Assembly (NCBI GenBank): GCA_025677825.1
Contig: JAIXMO010000004.1
Coordinates: 372,001-436,000 of the forward strand
DNA length: 64,000 nt
Origin: Helicostylum pulchrum
Lineage: Eukaryota > Mucoromycota > Mucoromycetes > Mucorales > Mucoraceae
Direction: 5' to 3'
The notes under the pieces are model-generated. The model saw only the letters and a list, made by a program, of their open reading frames with translations, was not told where the DNA came from and searched no databases. The translations under genes were made by a program, and so were the position numbers. Below are positions 36,415 to 49,081 of this stretch, one piece after another; positions within the stretch are counted from its first letter, which is position 1, and the number at the start of each line of letters is the position of its first letter.

Positions 36415-37265
36415 ACTCTTTCTTATCTAATTTGTCTCATCCTTATAAAATAATAAACTTCATACTTTTTTTAAAAAAATAATTGTTTACTGTATTATTA
36501 TTTTGTTTGTGCGCTTTTTTTTTTAGTTAGGAGGGATGTCCCGTGAGCTAAAATTTGAATCTAGGACCTACCTACTTTGTAATAACAAGTGCAATTGCAT
36601 CAAAGTGCAAGTCATAGCGTCGTGCAATACATCACTTCTCTATAGAATCTAAAACACTCTATCTCGTATATATCTTGCACATGTAGTTAGAGTTTATTTA
36701 AACTTTTCTATACTAACAAGGGGTAAAAAAAAAAAAGTAAAAATGCTCGCTGTACATAGTTAGCATTTTGTTGTGAGCACGTTGTCTAAAGATAAACACT
36801 CATCCAGTAGAAAAAAAGAAGTTTTTTCAAATGTGGCAAAGTTTATTTGCAACACAAAAAAGAGTTTGTAGTGGTAGATCCATACTTTTTTTTTTTTAGG
36901 AGGATTTTTCAAAAGGAAAAGAAATTGTAAGACACCCTTTTTATTTACTTCTTTTAAAATAGAACCGGATCTTTATGTCATACAATTAGCACCCTGGATG
37001 AGGCAAAAACATGTCCAACACCACAAAAAAAGGGCCGCTCAGGCTAAATTATATACGCCATCCTGTCATTCCCAAATCTAAAAAAAGGGACTATTTCCTA
37101 TTAACGCATTTATATAAAGGTAACAAAAGGGAGGTATCTATTTTTACATCCTAAACTTCGCAAAAGGTCCCGTCGGTCTAATTACATCTATTACTTGTAA
37201 TTGAAAAGGTATCGGAAGTAAAAAAATACGCAGTTAAATTAATCTGTCTTTCTTTTCTGTTAACA
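36415..37265. other. Intergenic region, no gene seen
   Basis: Includes TMA7 3' flank (AATAAA near 36449) and the promoter of the membrane-protein gene. A tRNA T-arm-like hairpin on the minus strand near 36545-36575 lacks matching D-, anticodon and acceptor arms. Nothing else supported. Confidence 0.5.
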
Positions 37266-38299
37266 ATGAATTATCAAGATTATTGTTTACCGCCTTCAAA
37301 CTATAGAATTATTCAATGGTTTAACGTTGATCGATTTTCTCCAGAGCAAGCCTTTACTTCACACTGGATGTCATCCAGAGCTTTCTTTTTCGTTAGACTT
37401 GGCGTGACCCTTTATTCGACTGTTGTCTTTTGGGCTTATTTCTTACTGATGATTAAGTTGGATAGATTTGTGGGGTTCTTTAAAGCATTTACAACAATGA
37501 CATTTGCAGGTCTTCATGCTTATCTAGTTGTAAGCATTTAGTTTTATGTATCTGTGTACCGATTTTTAACTAGCTATATAATAGACCTCGACTATATATC
37601 ATTATCGGTATTTACGATCGAAAAGCGTAGACGATATCTTACAACAGCATCCTTGTTTAAACTATATGTACCTTTATCTTTATAGTACAGTAATTACATT
37701 CAAGTAAATATTAATTGTCTATTATTGGCATACATGTTACTGAATCTTTATTTTTTTTTAAAAAAAAAAGTGTTCTTACTCCACTTGTCTTTTGGTCAAT
37801 GTTAAGTCAAATACAATCTAATGGTATAAAACGAATTAGTATATTGATCGCCAGATATAACATAGTTACACATTTCATTCTGTAGCGGATCCAGTGGTAG
37901 CCTGGATAAACATTTCTGTTCACGGCGTTTCGTTCTTCATGATGATTATCGATGTCATTTTAAACCGTATCGTGATACCTATTCGCTTAGTTTTACTCGT
38001 GTTCGTTACGATGGCCTCGTATCTACTCTTTGCGATGATTATATATGCATGGTAAACTTTTTTTTGAAGGGGTATTACTTTTTTTTTTAACTGTATACTA
38101 TAGTCAAAATGAATGGCTGTATCCATTTTTAAGCTGGGATCAAGGACCTGTTGCTGTACTTTGGTATCTTTTACTGATCGCTTTGGTCGTTGTGATATTC
38201 TTTTTTATGATTTGCGTGCATTTTGTACGCGATTGGGCTGCTTATAAAACAGGTAGATTCGCTCAAATCGGACTGGATTCACCAAAATCGGATAAATAA
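37266..38299 (+). CDS. Multi-pass membrane protein, FAR-17a/AIG1-like
   Basis: Five exons: 37266-37529, 37585-37703, 37771-37823, 37886-38051 and 38104-38299; 265 residues with fully consistent phases. Five to six hydrophobic segments (about 38-62, 68-88, 118-140, 155-178, 180-203, 222-247). Family-like features are YHYRYLR in the first loop, NISVHGVSFFMMIIDVILNR with a central His, and YPFLSW before the last segment. AIG1/ADTRP relatives are membrane hydrolases of branched fatty-acid esters using Thr and His; the His is visible, the Thr less certain. Assignment rests on remembered family patterns, so moderate. Confidence 0.6.
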
Positions 38300-38640
38300 C
38301 ATTCGAACTTCGTATAACAATTTACAAAAGGCTATCATTTTTTCTTAATACTTATATAATTGTTGTTATTTTCATTTGTACATGTACTTGTATGCACATT
38401 ACATTAATATCCTATATAATAAACTGTTTTAATAGAAAAAAAAATGTTTTTCTTAAAAAAAGGGAGTCCCTAAGTAGTACATAAATTCTAATTCTTTCTA
38501 ATTAATTTTATCAGGTCCGTACATCATCGTGCTTGTTGATAGACCATCGTTGAACATATGTAGATGACTCGCGATCCCTTTTTGGCCAAGTACGAGATAA
38601 TTTAATAAAAGAAAAGGCTTCTAGTTTTTACTGGATAGGG
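38300..38640. other. Intergenic spacer
   Basis: 3' flank of the membrane-protein gene with AATAAA at about 38418, then sequence leading to the foldback repeat. No gene. Confidence 0.5.
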
Positions 38641-38643
38641 ATG

Positions 38644-40116
38644 CAGTAGCTTCTCCATTTACGGGCGATCGAAATCTGGAAGAAATCCGCCCTTATTATC
38701 GAGCAGTGAATAATTACTTCTAAAGAAAAAAAGCTCACTGAGATACCTGAGTTTAAATAATCGCTCACATAAGAAATCACTGCTAAAATTAGCAGTTATA
38801 ATAAATATTGGTTTTTATTTTTTAAAGAAACAGGAAACGTGTTTTGGACCCAGGTTGCATAGTACAAAATAAATGTTTCAAATACATCTTTGATAGAAAA
38901 TATTAAAAATGCACTTTTTGGTTTTCTTTTTTCGATTTTCATTTTTGGGGTTTAACCCCTTTTGTGTTTTTGAGGTTATTTTACAATTACTCCAGATCTA
39001 CTTTTTTTTTCTTTGTAAAAAAACATGCATAGTACCGCATTTTTTTAGACGCTTTTAATACATTTTAAATCATACTTTTAATGCAAAAACTGAAAGAGTA
39101 ATCACTATTTTAGACCTTTTTTTTTTTGGGTAAAAAAATACACTTTTTTAGTGTAACATTGTGTAACCATTTTCAAAGCTTGGCGATTACATAAAATGTA
39201 GCTTTTTATTACCGTGTTTGGTTATATCACCGAATGTAGATATTTAAAAACTATATATTGGATGTTTATAAATAAAAGTGCTACATCTAAAACTGGACGA
39301 GAAAATGCGCTTTAAAGAAATCACCATTTTAAGAACCGCTTAACTTAAATTTGAGCCAAAAAAAAAAACGTCTAAAACGGTGATTACTCGGTCAGTGTTT
39401 TTATTAAAAATATACTTTTAGATGGATTAAATGAGCCTAAAAGAGCACTTTATTGTCGTTATCTGTTTTGCAGATAAAAAAAAAGGTAGATATCGAGTAA
39501 TTTCAAAACAACCGCAAAAACACAAATGGGGTTGACCCCCCAAAATGACTAAAAATCATCAAAAATGATCATCATCAAAAATGTAGAAAAAAGCGAGAAA
39601 AATATAAAACAACAAGCAGTGTTCAATTTTCGGTATTAAAGGCAACATTCTAAGGACTAGCTTTCATTAAGTAACTTAGGCAAAAGAAACATTTAGTGAT
39701 GTTTAATTACACAAAAAAAACATCTTATTTCGATCACTGTAAAATGACTCTTTTTAGAAGTTACTTCTAAACCTTTACTTAAAAAGACGCGTTTTCAAGA
39801 TGATAATGGACAGGTAACGATGTATTATAGCACTTTAAATAAGTGGTTATTAAACTCAAACAAGTTATTGCGCAAACAAACATCAGAACCATTATAAATT
39901 CTATTATAAAATTTTATTGCTGTCAATAAAAAAAATTGCAGAGCTGTTTATTAGAATACCACATAACAATACATTTAAAAGCTACTAGCTATGATATACA
40001 GGACTAAAAAGTATGTTTGCGTTCACTTTATTTAGTTTATACTGCTTCACATTTTAATATTTCATCACTTAGCAGCCATCTGTACTTTAATTACATTTCC
40101 TACTTAATCCTCTAAA
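38644..40116 (+). mobile_element. Non-coding foldback-type repeat, copy 2
   Basis: Inverted relative to copy 1 (19603-21055). Terminus GCAGTAGCTTCTCCATTTAC, then the conserved subterminal blocks shared with 6402-6580 and 54580-54720. Two internal arms (about 38941-39128 and 39357-39550) are imperfect inverted repeats of each other; paired landmarks are AAAAACACAAA(A/T)GGGGTT, AGTAGAT(C/A)TGGAGTAAT and GTCTAAAA(T/C)(A/G)GTGATTAC. They flank a core of about 230 bp with GGCGATTACATAAAATGTAG. No protein-coding frame. Right-hand similarity to copy 1 ends near TCCTCTAAA (40109). Confidence 0.7.
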
Positions 40117-40124
40117 GGTTCACT

Positions 40125-40240
40125 GCAGATACATACGCCATTCAAGTCTAATAACTTTGTAAGATTTACTTCATTATCTTCTCCCTATCAGCTGGCTTAT
40201 TATTCCTTTGTTTTATGAGTAACATCGATTTGATTTTACA
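40125..40240 (+). repeat. Repeat block shared with 8680-8775
   Basis: Holds the 26-nt identical stretch at 40208-40233 and the gapped homology before it. Lies immediately right of copy 2, so may be its true right end, lost from copy 1. Confidence 0.6.
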
Positions 40241-42307
40241 CTTTTGAAGACTAGATGTTTTTATGCAATCTCTTCATAAATTAAATTAACAATTCTCAAA
40301 ATCAGTTGAAAACTTCCTTTTTATTATTGCTTATAACTTTTAATTACTTTGTATGTCCTTCCTTCTCCCTCAAATCAACTCGGGAATAAAAATATTTAAT
40401 AAATGCACCAATTATAATTTAAAAGCTATTTATTTATTACATGTCAAAACCTTTATCCACTATAACATATAGTACACTATCACCACACATTATAGTATTA
40501 AAACCCTTTGCTCACCGTGATACGGATACGGTATCTTGTTTTTATTTTTAGTTACTTTTTTTTCCTAGTTATCTGACCTAGGGTCATGTTTTTACTAAAG
40601 AATATGGCCTTGATTCAAACGAGCGCAACTACACCATATTGAAACGAGAAATTTTTTTTCTTGCTGAAAGAAAAGGAAAGTGCAAGGTCCATAGCTTTTT
40701 TCTCATCGGTTTTTGAGTGGAGCTTAATGCGTAATAGTAAAAGTTCAATGTCATGACCAAATAGTGTATAAGATTTTTTTAAAAAATAGAAAGAAGAGCA
40801 AAAAAGTAGCTCTTCTTATACCTTTTTTTGAGTCTAAGCATGGAAAATGAACAATAGTGTCGTTGTTTTGAAAACACAATAGAACGGTGTCACTCATGTG
40901 AGTTTTTCAAGAGCAAGACAATGTATCAAGTTAACCACAAACGAAAACGTAACTATCCATTGTAGAGTGAAGTAACCACAAAAAAGTAAAGCGACTTACA
41001 ATTGGAAGTAAGACGCATTGATACGGCTAATGTGGTGAAGTTAAGAGCGGCCTACCGGAGCTGTAGTAATATCCACAGTTTATAATAATAATCCCTACTA
41101 CAGAAATAAAACAACCTTCTTTTCCCTTTTCTGTATTATCTAATTTTTGGAGCTTTAGTCTTAAGTTATCCTAGTGTTTAGAAATCTCTTATTATCAGAA
41201 AAATATCCAGAAAGACCCCATATTACTTTCAGGTGCGTCTGGATTAGAATGGAACAAATAGCAAATCTGTGACATTTTTTTTTGAAGGGGTACACATACC
41301 TTTATATAACACTGTGTTAAAACCAAAAAAAAGTAGCACGTCTTGATCTTGTGCTAGCTTATACCAGGCAGTTACTTTAGGGAAAACCGCGTCCTTTTGT
41401 ACGGACATAAAGAAAACGAAAATGCTAGGAAAAAAAAATGCGGAATAATAAATATGAGCTCTTTTAAAAGGTACACTTATAAAAAAAAATATTACTTACT
41501 GTTATGCATCGTAAAGGAAAAGAGAAAGAAAGGTGATTTATCTATTCTAAAAAAAAAAAGACAAAGAAATACAGCTTAGACTAACAAAATGGGTGGTCAC
41601 TTTTACTCCTGTAATCTACACTTGTGTCATACAAGAAAAAACGCTGTGACATTTTTGCTTAACTTTCAAAAATAACAAAAATATCTCCCGTTTAAATTTA
41701 AAGTTTTGTCTCATCCTAATCTAGGCGCACCTTAACATCAACTATATCCTGTTTTCTTTAACTGCGACTTTTATTATCATCAGGATCTGCTCTAACTAAC
41801 CTCTAAATCGATCTCAGTCCAACAATACACTATTATAACTTGTCATACGAAATGCTCTGGATACATTTGTTGTTACGCTACATGTCAAATTCCTTTTTTC
41901 TTTTGTTCTATCGAACGTTAGAGATATATGCATTGTCCGTCTATCAATACTTGTGCGGGCGTATCTATTGGCCACTTTCTTGCATTTTAAGATACAAACA
42001 TAGGCGAAATAAGAACTCTGATAGGATGGCTTTATAGATTATCATGCAAGGAAAGTATACATCTAAAAAAAGGGGAGTCATGTGTAAAGTTGTTATTCAA
42101 AGTGTTTTTTTTTTAGTTCTAAACATTAAAGTGGCGCGTGTTTTTTCCTATTTTTTTTAAAAAGGTATAAAAAGCAACTGTTACTTTTTTTTTCATGTGT
42201 AATTTTTTTTGCACGCTGACATATAAATTTCAACTACACTGAGTTCATTTATATCTTTTCTTTTCTTGATATTTCATTTTTGGCTTTGGAGTTTATTTAC
42301 ACAAGCC
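40241..42307. other. Intergenic region, no supported gene
   Basis: AT-rich. A plus-strand frame at 41840-42037 is aromatic/Leu-rich without motif or splice support and is not called. The final 200 bp contain T-tracts and a TATAAAAAG element near 42165, a possible promoter core for the golgin gene. Confidence 0.45.
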
Positions 42308-45300
42308 ATGGCCAAAGAAAAAGAACCCGAGACCCTGAAGAGGGAAGTTAATGAGGTGGTTAACGGTAAAGAGAGCGAAAAGGACCGTAATGTTATACGG
42401 GGTCTGCTAAAGAAAATAAAGACCATGGAAAAAGAGCGAGATGGTCTATTAAAACAATTACAAGATGTAAAACCGGATAAAGCAACAGCTACTTTAAAGA
42501 ACCAAGTGGAGGAACTTTTATTAGAGAAGGAGGAATCCAAAAAATCCTTACTTCACTTTATGAATTCGGCCGATGAGGCTCAACAAAACCTGAAGAAACA
42601 ATTAGAAGAATCTGCTAAACAAAAGGTTGAAATTGAAGATGTTGTTAAAGTGAAACAAGATTTGCAACAACAATTGGACCAAGCATTATATGAAAACACT
42701 AGCTTACAACAAAAATCAAAACAATTAGAAACTCAATACGAGAACAGCTTGCAAGAATTAAAACAAGAAAATGAATCTATCAAATCGAATTTGGAAACAC
42801 AAGTTTCTACGTTGCAAGAACAACTAAAAGCGGAAGAAACCGAAAAAGTAACATTACAAGATAAATTAAACGAATTATCAATTGCATTAGAATCTAAACA
42901 AGAAGAAAGTTCTGGCGTAATTGAATTACAAAAGGAAAAGGAGATTTTAGAGGAAAAATTGAATTTAGAATTAACTGCAAAAGATCAACTTGAACAACTT
43001 GTGAAGGAAAAGGACGATAGATTAGCGGACTTGAATAAGAAACACGATGCCAAGATTACTGAGATCAATACTAAATTAAAGGAAAGTAACAGAAAATTGG
43101 ACGAACTGACAAAACAAAAATCAGGCAATAAAGCAAATAACAAGGCAAAGAATGATTTGGAAAACAAGTTGAAGGTTCAAGTTAAAGAAAACACTAGTTT
43201 AAAAGAATTATCTACTTTAAATGAAACTAAACTCAAGGATTTAACTGACGAAAAACAACAATTGGAATCAAAATTAAACGATTTGGCAAACGACGATAGT
43301 AAGGTAAAAGAGCTCGAAGAAAAGATTTTGAAAGCAGAGAACGATTTAAAACTTGCTCTGGATAACGAGAAAAAGTCTTTGGAGAAATTAAACGGGTTGA
43401 AAGCAAAGCTTGAAAATGACGAGGAACAATTATCAAAGTTAAATGCCGAAAGAGAACAACTGATCGAAACTCAATCTAGTTTGGTAGCTGAAAAGGAGAA
43501 GTTAGAAAAGGAGAAAAAAGAGGTATTGGAGCAACTGGAAACATCAAAGGAATCTGTTGATAATGAAAAAGATCAAGAAATTATCAAGTTGAAGGAATTA
43601 ACAACCAAGTTGGAAACTGAAAGAGATACATTACAATCCAACGTAACTCAAGCCAAAGAAAACCTCAAGTCTGCCAGCGAAAAATCAGAAGAATTAACCA
43701 AAATATCTCAAGATTTATCCAAGACGAAGTCTGATCTTGAAACTGCCACCAAGACATTAAAAGAATCTGAATCTTTACTCGAGCATTCAATGGAAGAACA
43801 AGAGAAATTGAAAACCGAGAAAGAGCAAACTGCAATTCAATTAGCAACACTTGAATCGAACCTTAAAACTGCAAACGAAGCTCTTGAAACCGTTACAAAA
43901 GCTAAAAAATCACTTGAAAGCGAAAAGAACCAACTCACCAAACAGCTTTCCGAAGCAGAAGCTAATCTTGAAGACGCGTTTGAAAAATTAAAGGATTCTG
44001 AGCAAGTCGATAGGAAATTAAGCGAAGCAGAGACTAAATTAAAGACATTAACCAACAAGTTACGAGATACAGATGAATCTCTCAAGGTAGCCAAGGAAAT
44101 GTTAAACGAGCGTGATATGGAACTTGCTACTGCTCGTACCTCAATTGAAAGTATGCAAGAAGTTGAAGAAAAGTCCAAAAAGTATGCAGTCATGTTGACA
44201 AAGACCAAGAAACAAATTTTGCGATTGGAAAAGGAAAGGACAGATGCTACTAACCAAGCTGATTCATTCAAGAAGCAAGTAACCACTATTGAAAGTGAAT
44301 TGGATTCTGTAAAGAAACAACTTGAAAAATCCATTCAAGAATCCGAACAAGCATCGAAATCCGAAATTAATTTGAAAACCGAATTATCTCGCTTGAATGC
44401 CAAATTACAATCAACTGAAGCAGATATTAATATTTTACAAAAGGAAAGAAAGGAAGCTGTAGACGAAAAGAATAGAATGTTTGACGAACTTCAAATTAAG
44501 CAGGCAGAATTTGAAAGCTCTCAAAGTATGGCTGAAAACTTACAACATAGATTGAATGAAAGTGAGCGATTAGTAGAAGAAGCAAATGAAAAGGCTTCTG
44601 CTTTAGAAGAATCTCAAATTATGGTAGAGGAAGCTAAACGAGATGCCGCTGATAGACAAAAGCAATGGAATGAACAAAAGGAGAGATTACAAGAAGATTT
44701 AAATAAAAGAGACCAACTCGTTAAAAAGTTGGAAGCTCAAGTAGAGACCTTAAACCAATCCTCCACAGATTTATCTGCTCAATTAAAGTCGTTACAAGAA
44801 AAGCTTGAAGAACTCGAATCAGAAAATAATACCAAATCAAAAGATGTCGAATTATTGAAAAGTGATAAGCAAGAATTATTACAAAGAATTAAGGAGACTG
44901 AAAAACAAGTATCAAAAATGACTGAAGAATTAAAAGAAAAGAAGGGACTTGAGGTTAGTTTATCATTCAAAAATATTAAAAAATATATATACACTTTTAC
45001 TGATATAATTAAACTATAGAGTCAATTAGAGTCTTCAGCTCAAACAATTAAGTCTTTACAAGAAGGTCAAAGTAAAGAATTGGAAGATCTTCGTGCTAAG
45101 GAAGGCTATCTCAAGACATTAAACAGGGTAAAATACGACTTGGTAAACTGTGTTTAAAAAATATATTTTTAATGAATTTTTTCATGCAGACATTAAAGGA
45201 GGAAGTTCGAAAATTATCGAGAGTACAACAACAGCAACAACAACAACAACAACAACCTACTATAGCAGAGACTAGAGCTAAATCACCTTCACCTTCTGAC

Positions 45301-45552
45301 TATCCTAACTCACCAAAAGTACACCCTCATGCACACTCATTTGGAGCTCAATCCGAACTAATTCGATCCGAATCCGTATCTTCTTTCAGTAACTCTGTAA
45401 AGGAAGACGAAGAAATCAATTTAGAATATCTTCGGAATGTAATTATTAAATTTTTGGAATCGAAATCAACAAGAGCACAACTTGTTCCTGTATTAACCAT
45501 GATGCTCAAGTTTACTCCAGATGAAGTAAAAAGACTAAACCACGCCGCTTAA
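42308..45552 (+). CDS. IMH1: GRIP-domain golgin (Imh1-like coiled-coil protein)
   Basis: Three exons: 42308-44953, 45020-45127 and 45190-45552; 1038 residues. The first ATG in the frame, MAKEKEPETLKREV at 42308, is taken as start. Nearly the whole protein is heptad-patterned, Glu/Lys/Leu/Gln-rich coiled coil (about residues 25-925). A poly-Gln run (about 930) and a Ser/Pro linker lead to a C-terminal GRIP domain (about 985-1030: EINLEYLRNVIIKFLES, then RAQLVPVLTMMLKFTPDEV). The key Tyr of YLRNV is present; in the family it binds Arl1-GTP and anchors the protein to trans-Golgi membranes, where the rod tethers vesicles. Fungal Imh1 has the same layout. Confidence 0.92.
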
Positions 45553-46554
45553 ATAAAATTAGCTAAAATCTTAATAAGGAAAACATGAAACTTTATCTAT
45601 TTCTATTCGTTTTTTTTTTGTTATTGTTTGTTTCTTTCTTTCTTTCTCGCGTTTTACTTTTCCCTGGTTTTTTTTAAGCGATGAAAAGGGTTCGATCGAT
45701 TTATACGTTAAGGCGATATGCCTTACTCGTTGGTGTAATGAAATCTTTATCACAAAACTTTGACGTTGTGTTACTCGATACAGACCAAAAGTTAACTGCA
45801 GAAATGTATCAGGCATGTAGAGGCGAGGCAATTTAAGACAAGCTTAGGAAAATCTGGTGGTCCTAGTTTTTGCATATTTTATTAATGTTGTAAATTTAAA
45901 CCATTTATTTTTATATATAGAATGTCTCTCTCGGCTTCAAGCCAAAAAAAAAAAAGGCTATACTGACAGGAGTAACCACGTGAAGGTGGAGACAATTTTA
46001 CTCCCAAAAAAAATAAAATCCAACGGCCATAAAGATGCGCATTAAGAAGATGAAACTACTTAAACGACTTAGCTTTTAGTGATCGCTAGAGAACCAAATG
46101 CCATAAAGATGCGCATTAAGAAGATGACACTACTTAGACGACTTAGCTTTTAGTGACAAATGGCTGAGAAAAAAAGTAAATGAATAAGTTTAAAAGAAAT
46201 GGAAATCCAACGGTCATAAAGATGCGCGTTAAATTTTTTTATTTATACCCATAAAATGTGACTGACTTTTCAAAATGTAGCAATCATGTTAATATGGAAA
46301 TTGTCAGAAGATTTAGAATTCACTTTGGAATCAACTTGCTGAAATCACTTAATAATAGAACTTTGAAATAGTATTTAGTAATATTAGATGAAGACAACTT
46401 TAGTGTAAATAGCCAGATAAAAATACATAACTTAGATTTAATCAATTCATAGTAACTTATAATAAATATATTTGTAATTTGGAGCTTTTTACAATCGTTT
46501 AATTAGATTACGTTACTTGTCTGTCTGGTTGTGTGCTTAACATATTACCATATA

Positions 46555-46591
<37 letters not shown>

Positions 46592-46841
46592 AACTAAGAA
46601 ACAAAATCAAAATCAAAGCTGTAGAAACAGCAAGAAAGGAGTCATACCACTATGGTTAGTTTTAATTAAGTAGCTTTATAGAAGATGTGCCTACATTACT
46701 GTATTTTTCAGGTTCTGCCATTCTACTTTCGGGGCTGATAATGTTCCCCCACGCGATTTTTTGTCAAAAGATAGGGAACGCGTATAAATTGATTACCTTT
46801 TTTTCCTCCTCTTGAAAAGAAAAGAGAAAGTACGATCGAAA
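45553..46841. other. Intergenic region with tandem repeat and long poly-A
   Basis: Contains the 74-bp tandem repeat (46026-46230, listed separately) and a run of about 34 A at 46556-46589. Frames here are low-complexity. No gene supported. Confidence 0.5.
46026..46230 (+). repeat. Imperfect direct repeat, period about 74 bp
   Basis: Two near-identical copies of about 56 nt (46026-46082 and 46100-46156), both containing GCCATAAAGATGCGCATTAA and ending CGACTTAGCTTTTAGTGA, differ at a few positions. A third, partial copy starts near 46210 (CATAAAGATGCGCGTTAAA). The unit GATGCGCATT is partly palindromic. No coding potential. Confidence 0.75.
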
Positions 46842-48608
46842 ATGAGTGCAGACATTGCAAGCATAGATCCTAAACATAAAGAAGGTACCTATTAGCTTAG
46901 TCATCTAATGCAAGACTAATTTACTAACTATTGCTTAGCGATTGTTTCCGCCGTTGCCGAAATCTCTGTTGCGGGTGTAACTATGTCGATCAATGCCATA
47001 TCCCAGCAACTTACGCCAACCATCGTGAACGGCTACGACGATACATCATTTTTTATCTACAAAGCGGTGTGGGTACGAAGAATTATATCAACATTACAGC
47101 TCTTTAATATCCCTTACGTAAGTTTGCATGATCATGTAAAAAACATGTACTGAACTTTTTCTTTTTAAAGAAAAAAAGCAAAATTAATTGGGAGAACATT
47201 TTCTGTCTTATTCAAGACAAAAAATTAGGAATCTATAATGTAGAGAATAATCCTAATTTGTATGATGCTAGTAGTAGTAAAACTACTACTTCAAGAGTTG
47301 CAAGCGAAGAAAGTTCTTCATCTAGTGATGGATCAAGCATGATGAAACAAGTCTTATTAGAACCGGAAGATAAGATAGCTATTGAAGAACTTTATAAAAA
47401 CTTAAATCCGATGAATATGTGGAAATTATCATCTGGTACAATAGTTGAAAAAAAATGGAACAATTTGCTCTAGCTTGCAGCTTGGAACAGTAAGTATTGA
47501 CTTCTTCTTTTTTTCCTTGTTTTAACCCAATTCTTTAGTCCATGTCATTCCCTCATTCTTGACAGCAGAGATCAATGCTGGGAGACAGTGTTTACAAAAG
47601 AGGATTTGAAGGAGATCAAAACATTCAAGTTGAAACGATTACCAAATTTACCTGCTGATTTGGAAAATTACTTTAACTCATTGCTATTACTCTCAACGGA
47701 AAACGACTTAGAAAAATTATATACTGACATGAAGGCTGCCAATTTCCACCCTAGAAACGATGAAGCTCTAGCATGGGCGCAAACAACTGTTCTAAATACG
47801 ATCAAGCTCTTTATGTCCAATTATTTCCCTCTCAGTGACCAATCTGAAGCGGGTATCCTACGCCGTATCTGGTTATTAATAGACACTGTATTTGATTATT
47901 CTGCAATCAAAGCAAGAAGGTATTTTTATTTTTCTGTTTCATTGACAATTTTATTAACTATTATTCAAAGTGGGGAGAAATCAAGTATTTCTTCATCCGA
48001 TGGCCTGAACGCTGCACGAACTATCGCAAATATCAACCAAGCTGCACGAAAGTTAATGGGAAGAAAAGTAGACATGGTATATAAACTTCAACCTAATGAA
48101 TATGGATGTATGGAATATGGGAAAGACGAAAGCAATAGTACAAAAGAACTCTCTGATGGCATGTTCAAAATTCCGATCATTATGAAAGACATGTTTAATA
48201 GTCTTGCAAAGAAAACACCATCATTAGTAAACGATATCACCATCTCAAGCTTGATGATCATGGGTAAATACAAAAAATGAATACTTTTATTAAACTTCGT
48301 AGAATAGCTCATTCTGGATTATGTAGAAACTAAAATTTCACTTAAACCTTTATATTTTCCCGTTTTCCCCTTAAATTTTTATGAGTTCGCTTGTCTCTAT
48401 AATGAAATTGGTATATACAGCTCGATTAAACATGGAAAAAACGTACTTATTGATTGCAAAAAACGAGCCAGCACTTGAGTATGATCTTGGAGAAGATCCT
48501 CCCATTCCACCCACTTTTCACAAGAATTTAAAAAGAAAACGAGACTTTGCTGAAGATGACAATCATAAAAGTAACACCGAAGAATTTGATACTGCTAGTA
48601 ATGCATAA
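46842..48608 (+). pseudogene. Frame-broken gene of unknown, probably lineage-specific family
   Basis: Exons 46842-46884, 46939-47117, 47171-47489, 47539-47919, 47971-48263 and a disrupted last part to about 48605 read as one protein starting MSADIASIDPKHKEAIVSAV. It includes QFALACSLEHPCHSLILDSR, LSDQSEAGILRRIWLLIDTV and NEYGCMEYGKDES. The frame breaks at an A8 tract at 47448-47455 (one base short of the continuing frame), again at the junction near 48300 and near 48385. The intron 47920-47970 is 51 nt without stops; removing it gives IKARSGEKSS. I cannot name a function. Three breaks suggest decay, though homopolymer sequencing error could explain the first. Confidence 0.5.
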
Positions 48609-49081
48609 TATGTTTTAATTTTATTTTCTATATTTAAGATATCCAATGTCATATCCAACCAACCTCATATCCAATAAATTATATCGATGGGACCTACATC
48701 CCTTTTTGTAGATTGCATAGCGATTTTAAAACAAAGACAGTATGAATTATTTATTGTATAATTTTTAGTGACATGAGTGCTTACAAAAAGTAATATTTGA
48801 GAATGAGTGTGGGCTAATTATTGCCGAGATACTGTTCAACATACATAAACTCATCCTAATCAGCAGCGCTGGTATTGGTAAACGGAGTCTCGTTCCGCAA
48901 CAATGATAAAAGCTAACAAGATATCGCTAAGAACTGGCTAACAAGGCTAAGGCTAAAACAGTAGTTAGTTTTTCGATCTTATGCCTTTTTATGTAGAGTG
49001 TTCAACAGATTATAAAGATCTAAAAAAGTATCTGGTGTAGAGATTTAGGTTTCTGTTGTTCATTTTTCTATTACACATAAG

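Noticed and set aside
36540..36600. tRNA T-arm-like hairpin on the minus strand
   Set aside because: A 5-bp stem with a 7-nt loop is present, but no matching acceptor stem, anticodon arm or A-box was found.
41840..42037. Hydrophobic 65-codon frame
   Set aside because: No start context, no motif, and composition matches surrounding spacer.
42266..42307. Upstream extension of the golgin frame
   Set aside because: It would need a TTG start and codes aromatic residues unlike the coiled coil; the ATG at 42308 fits better.
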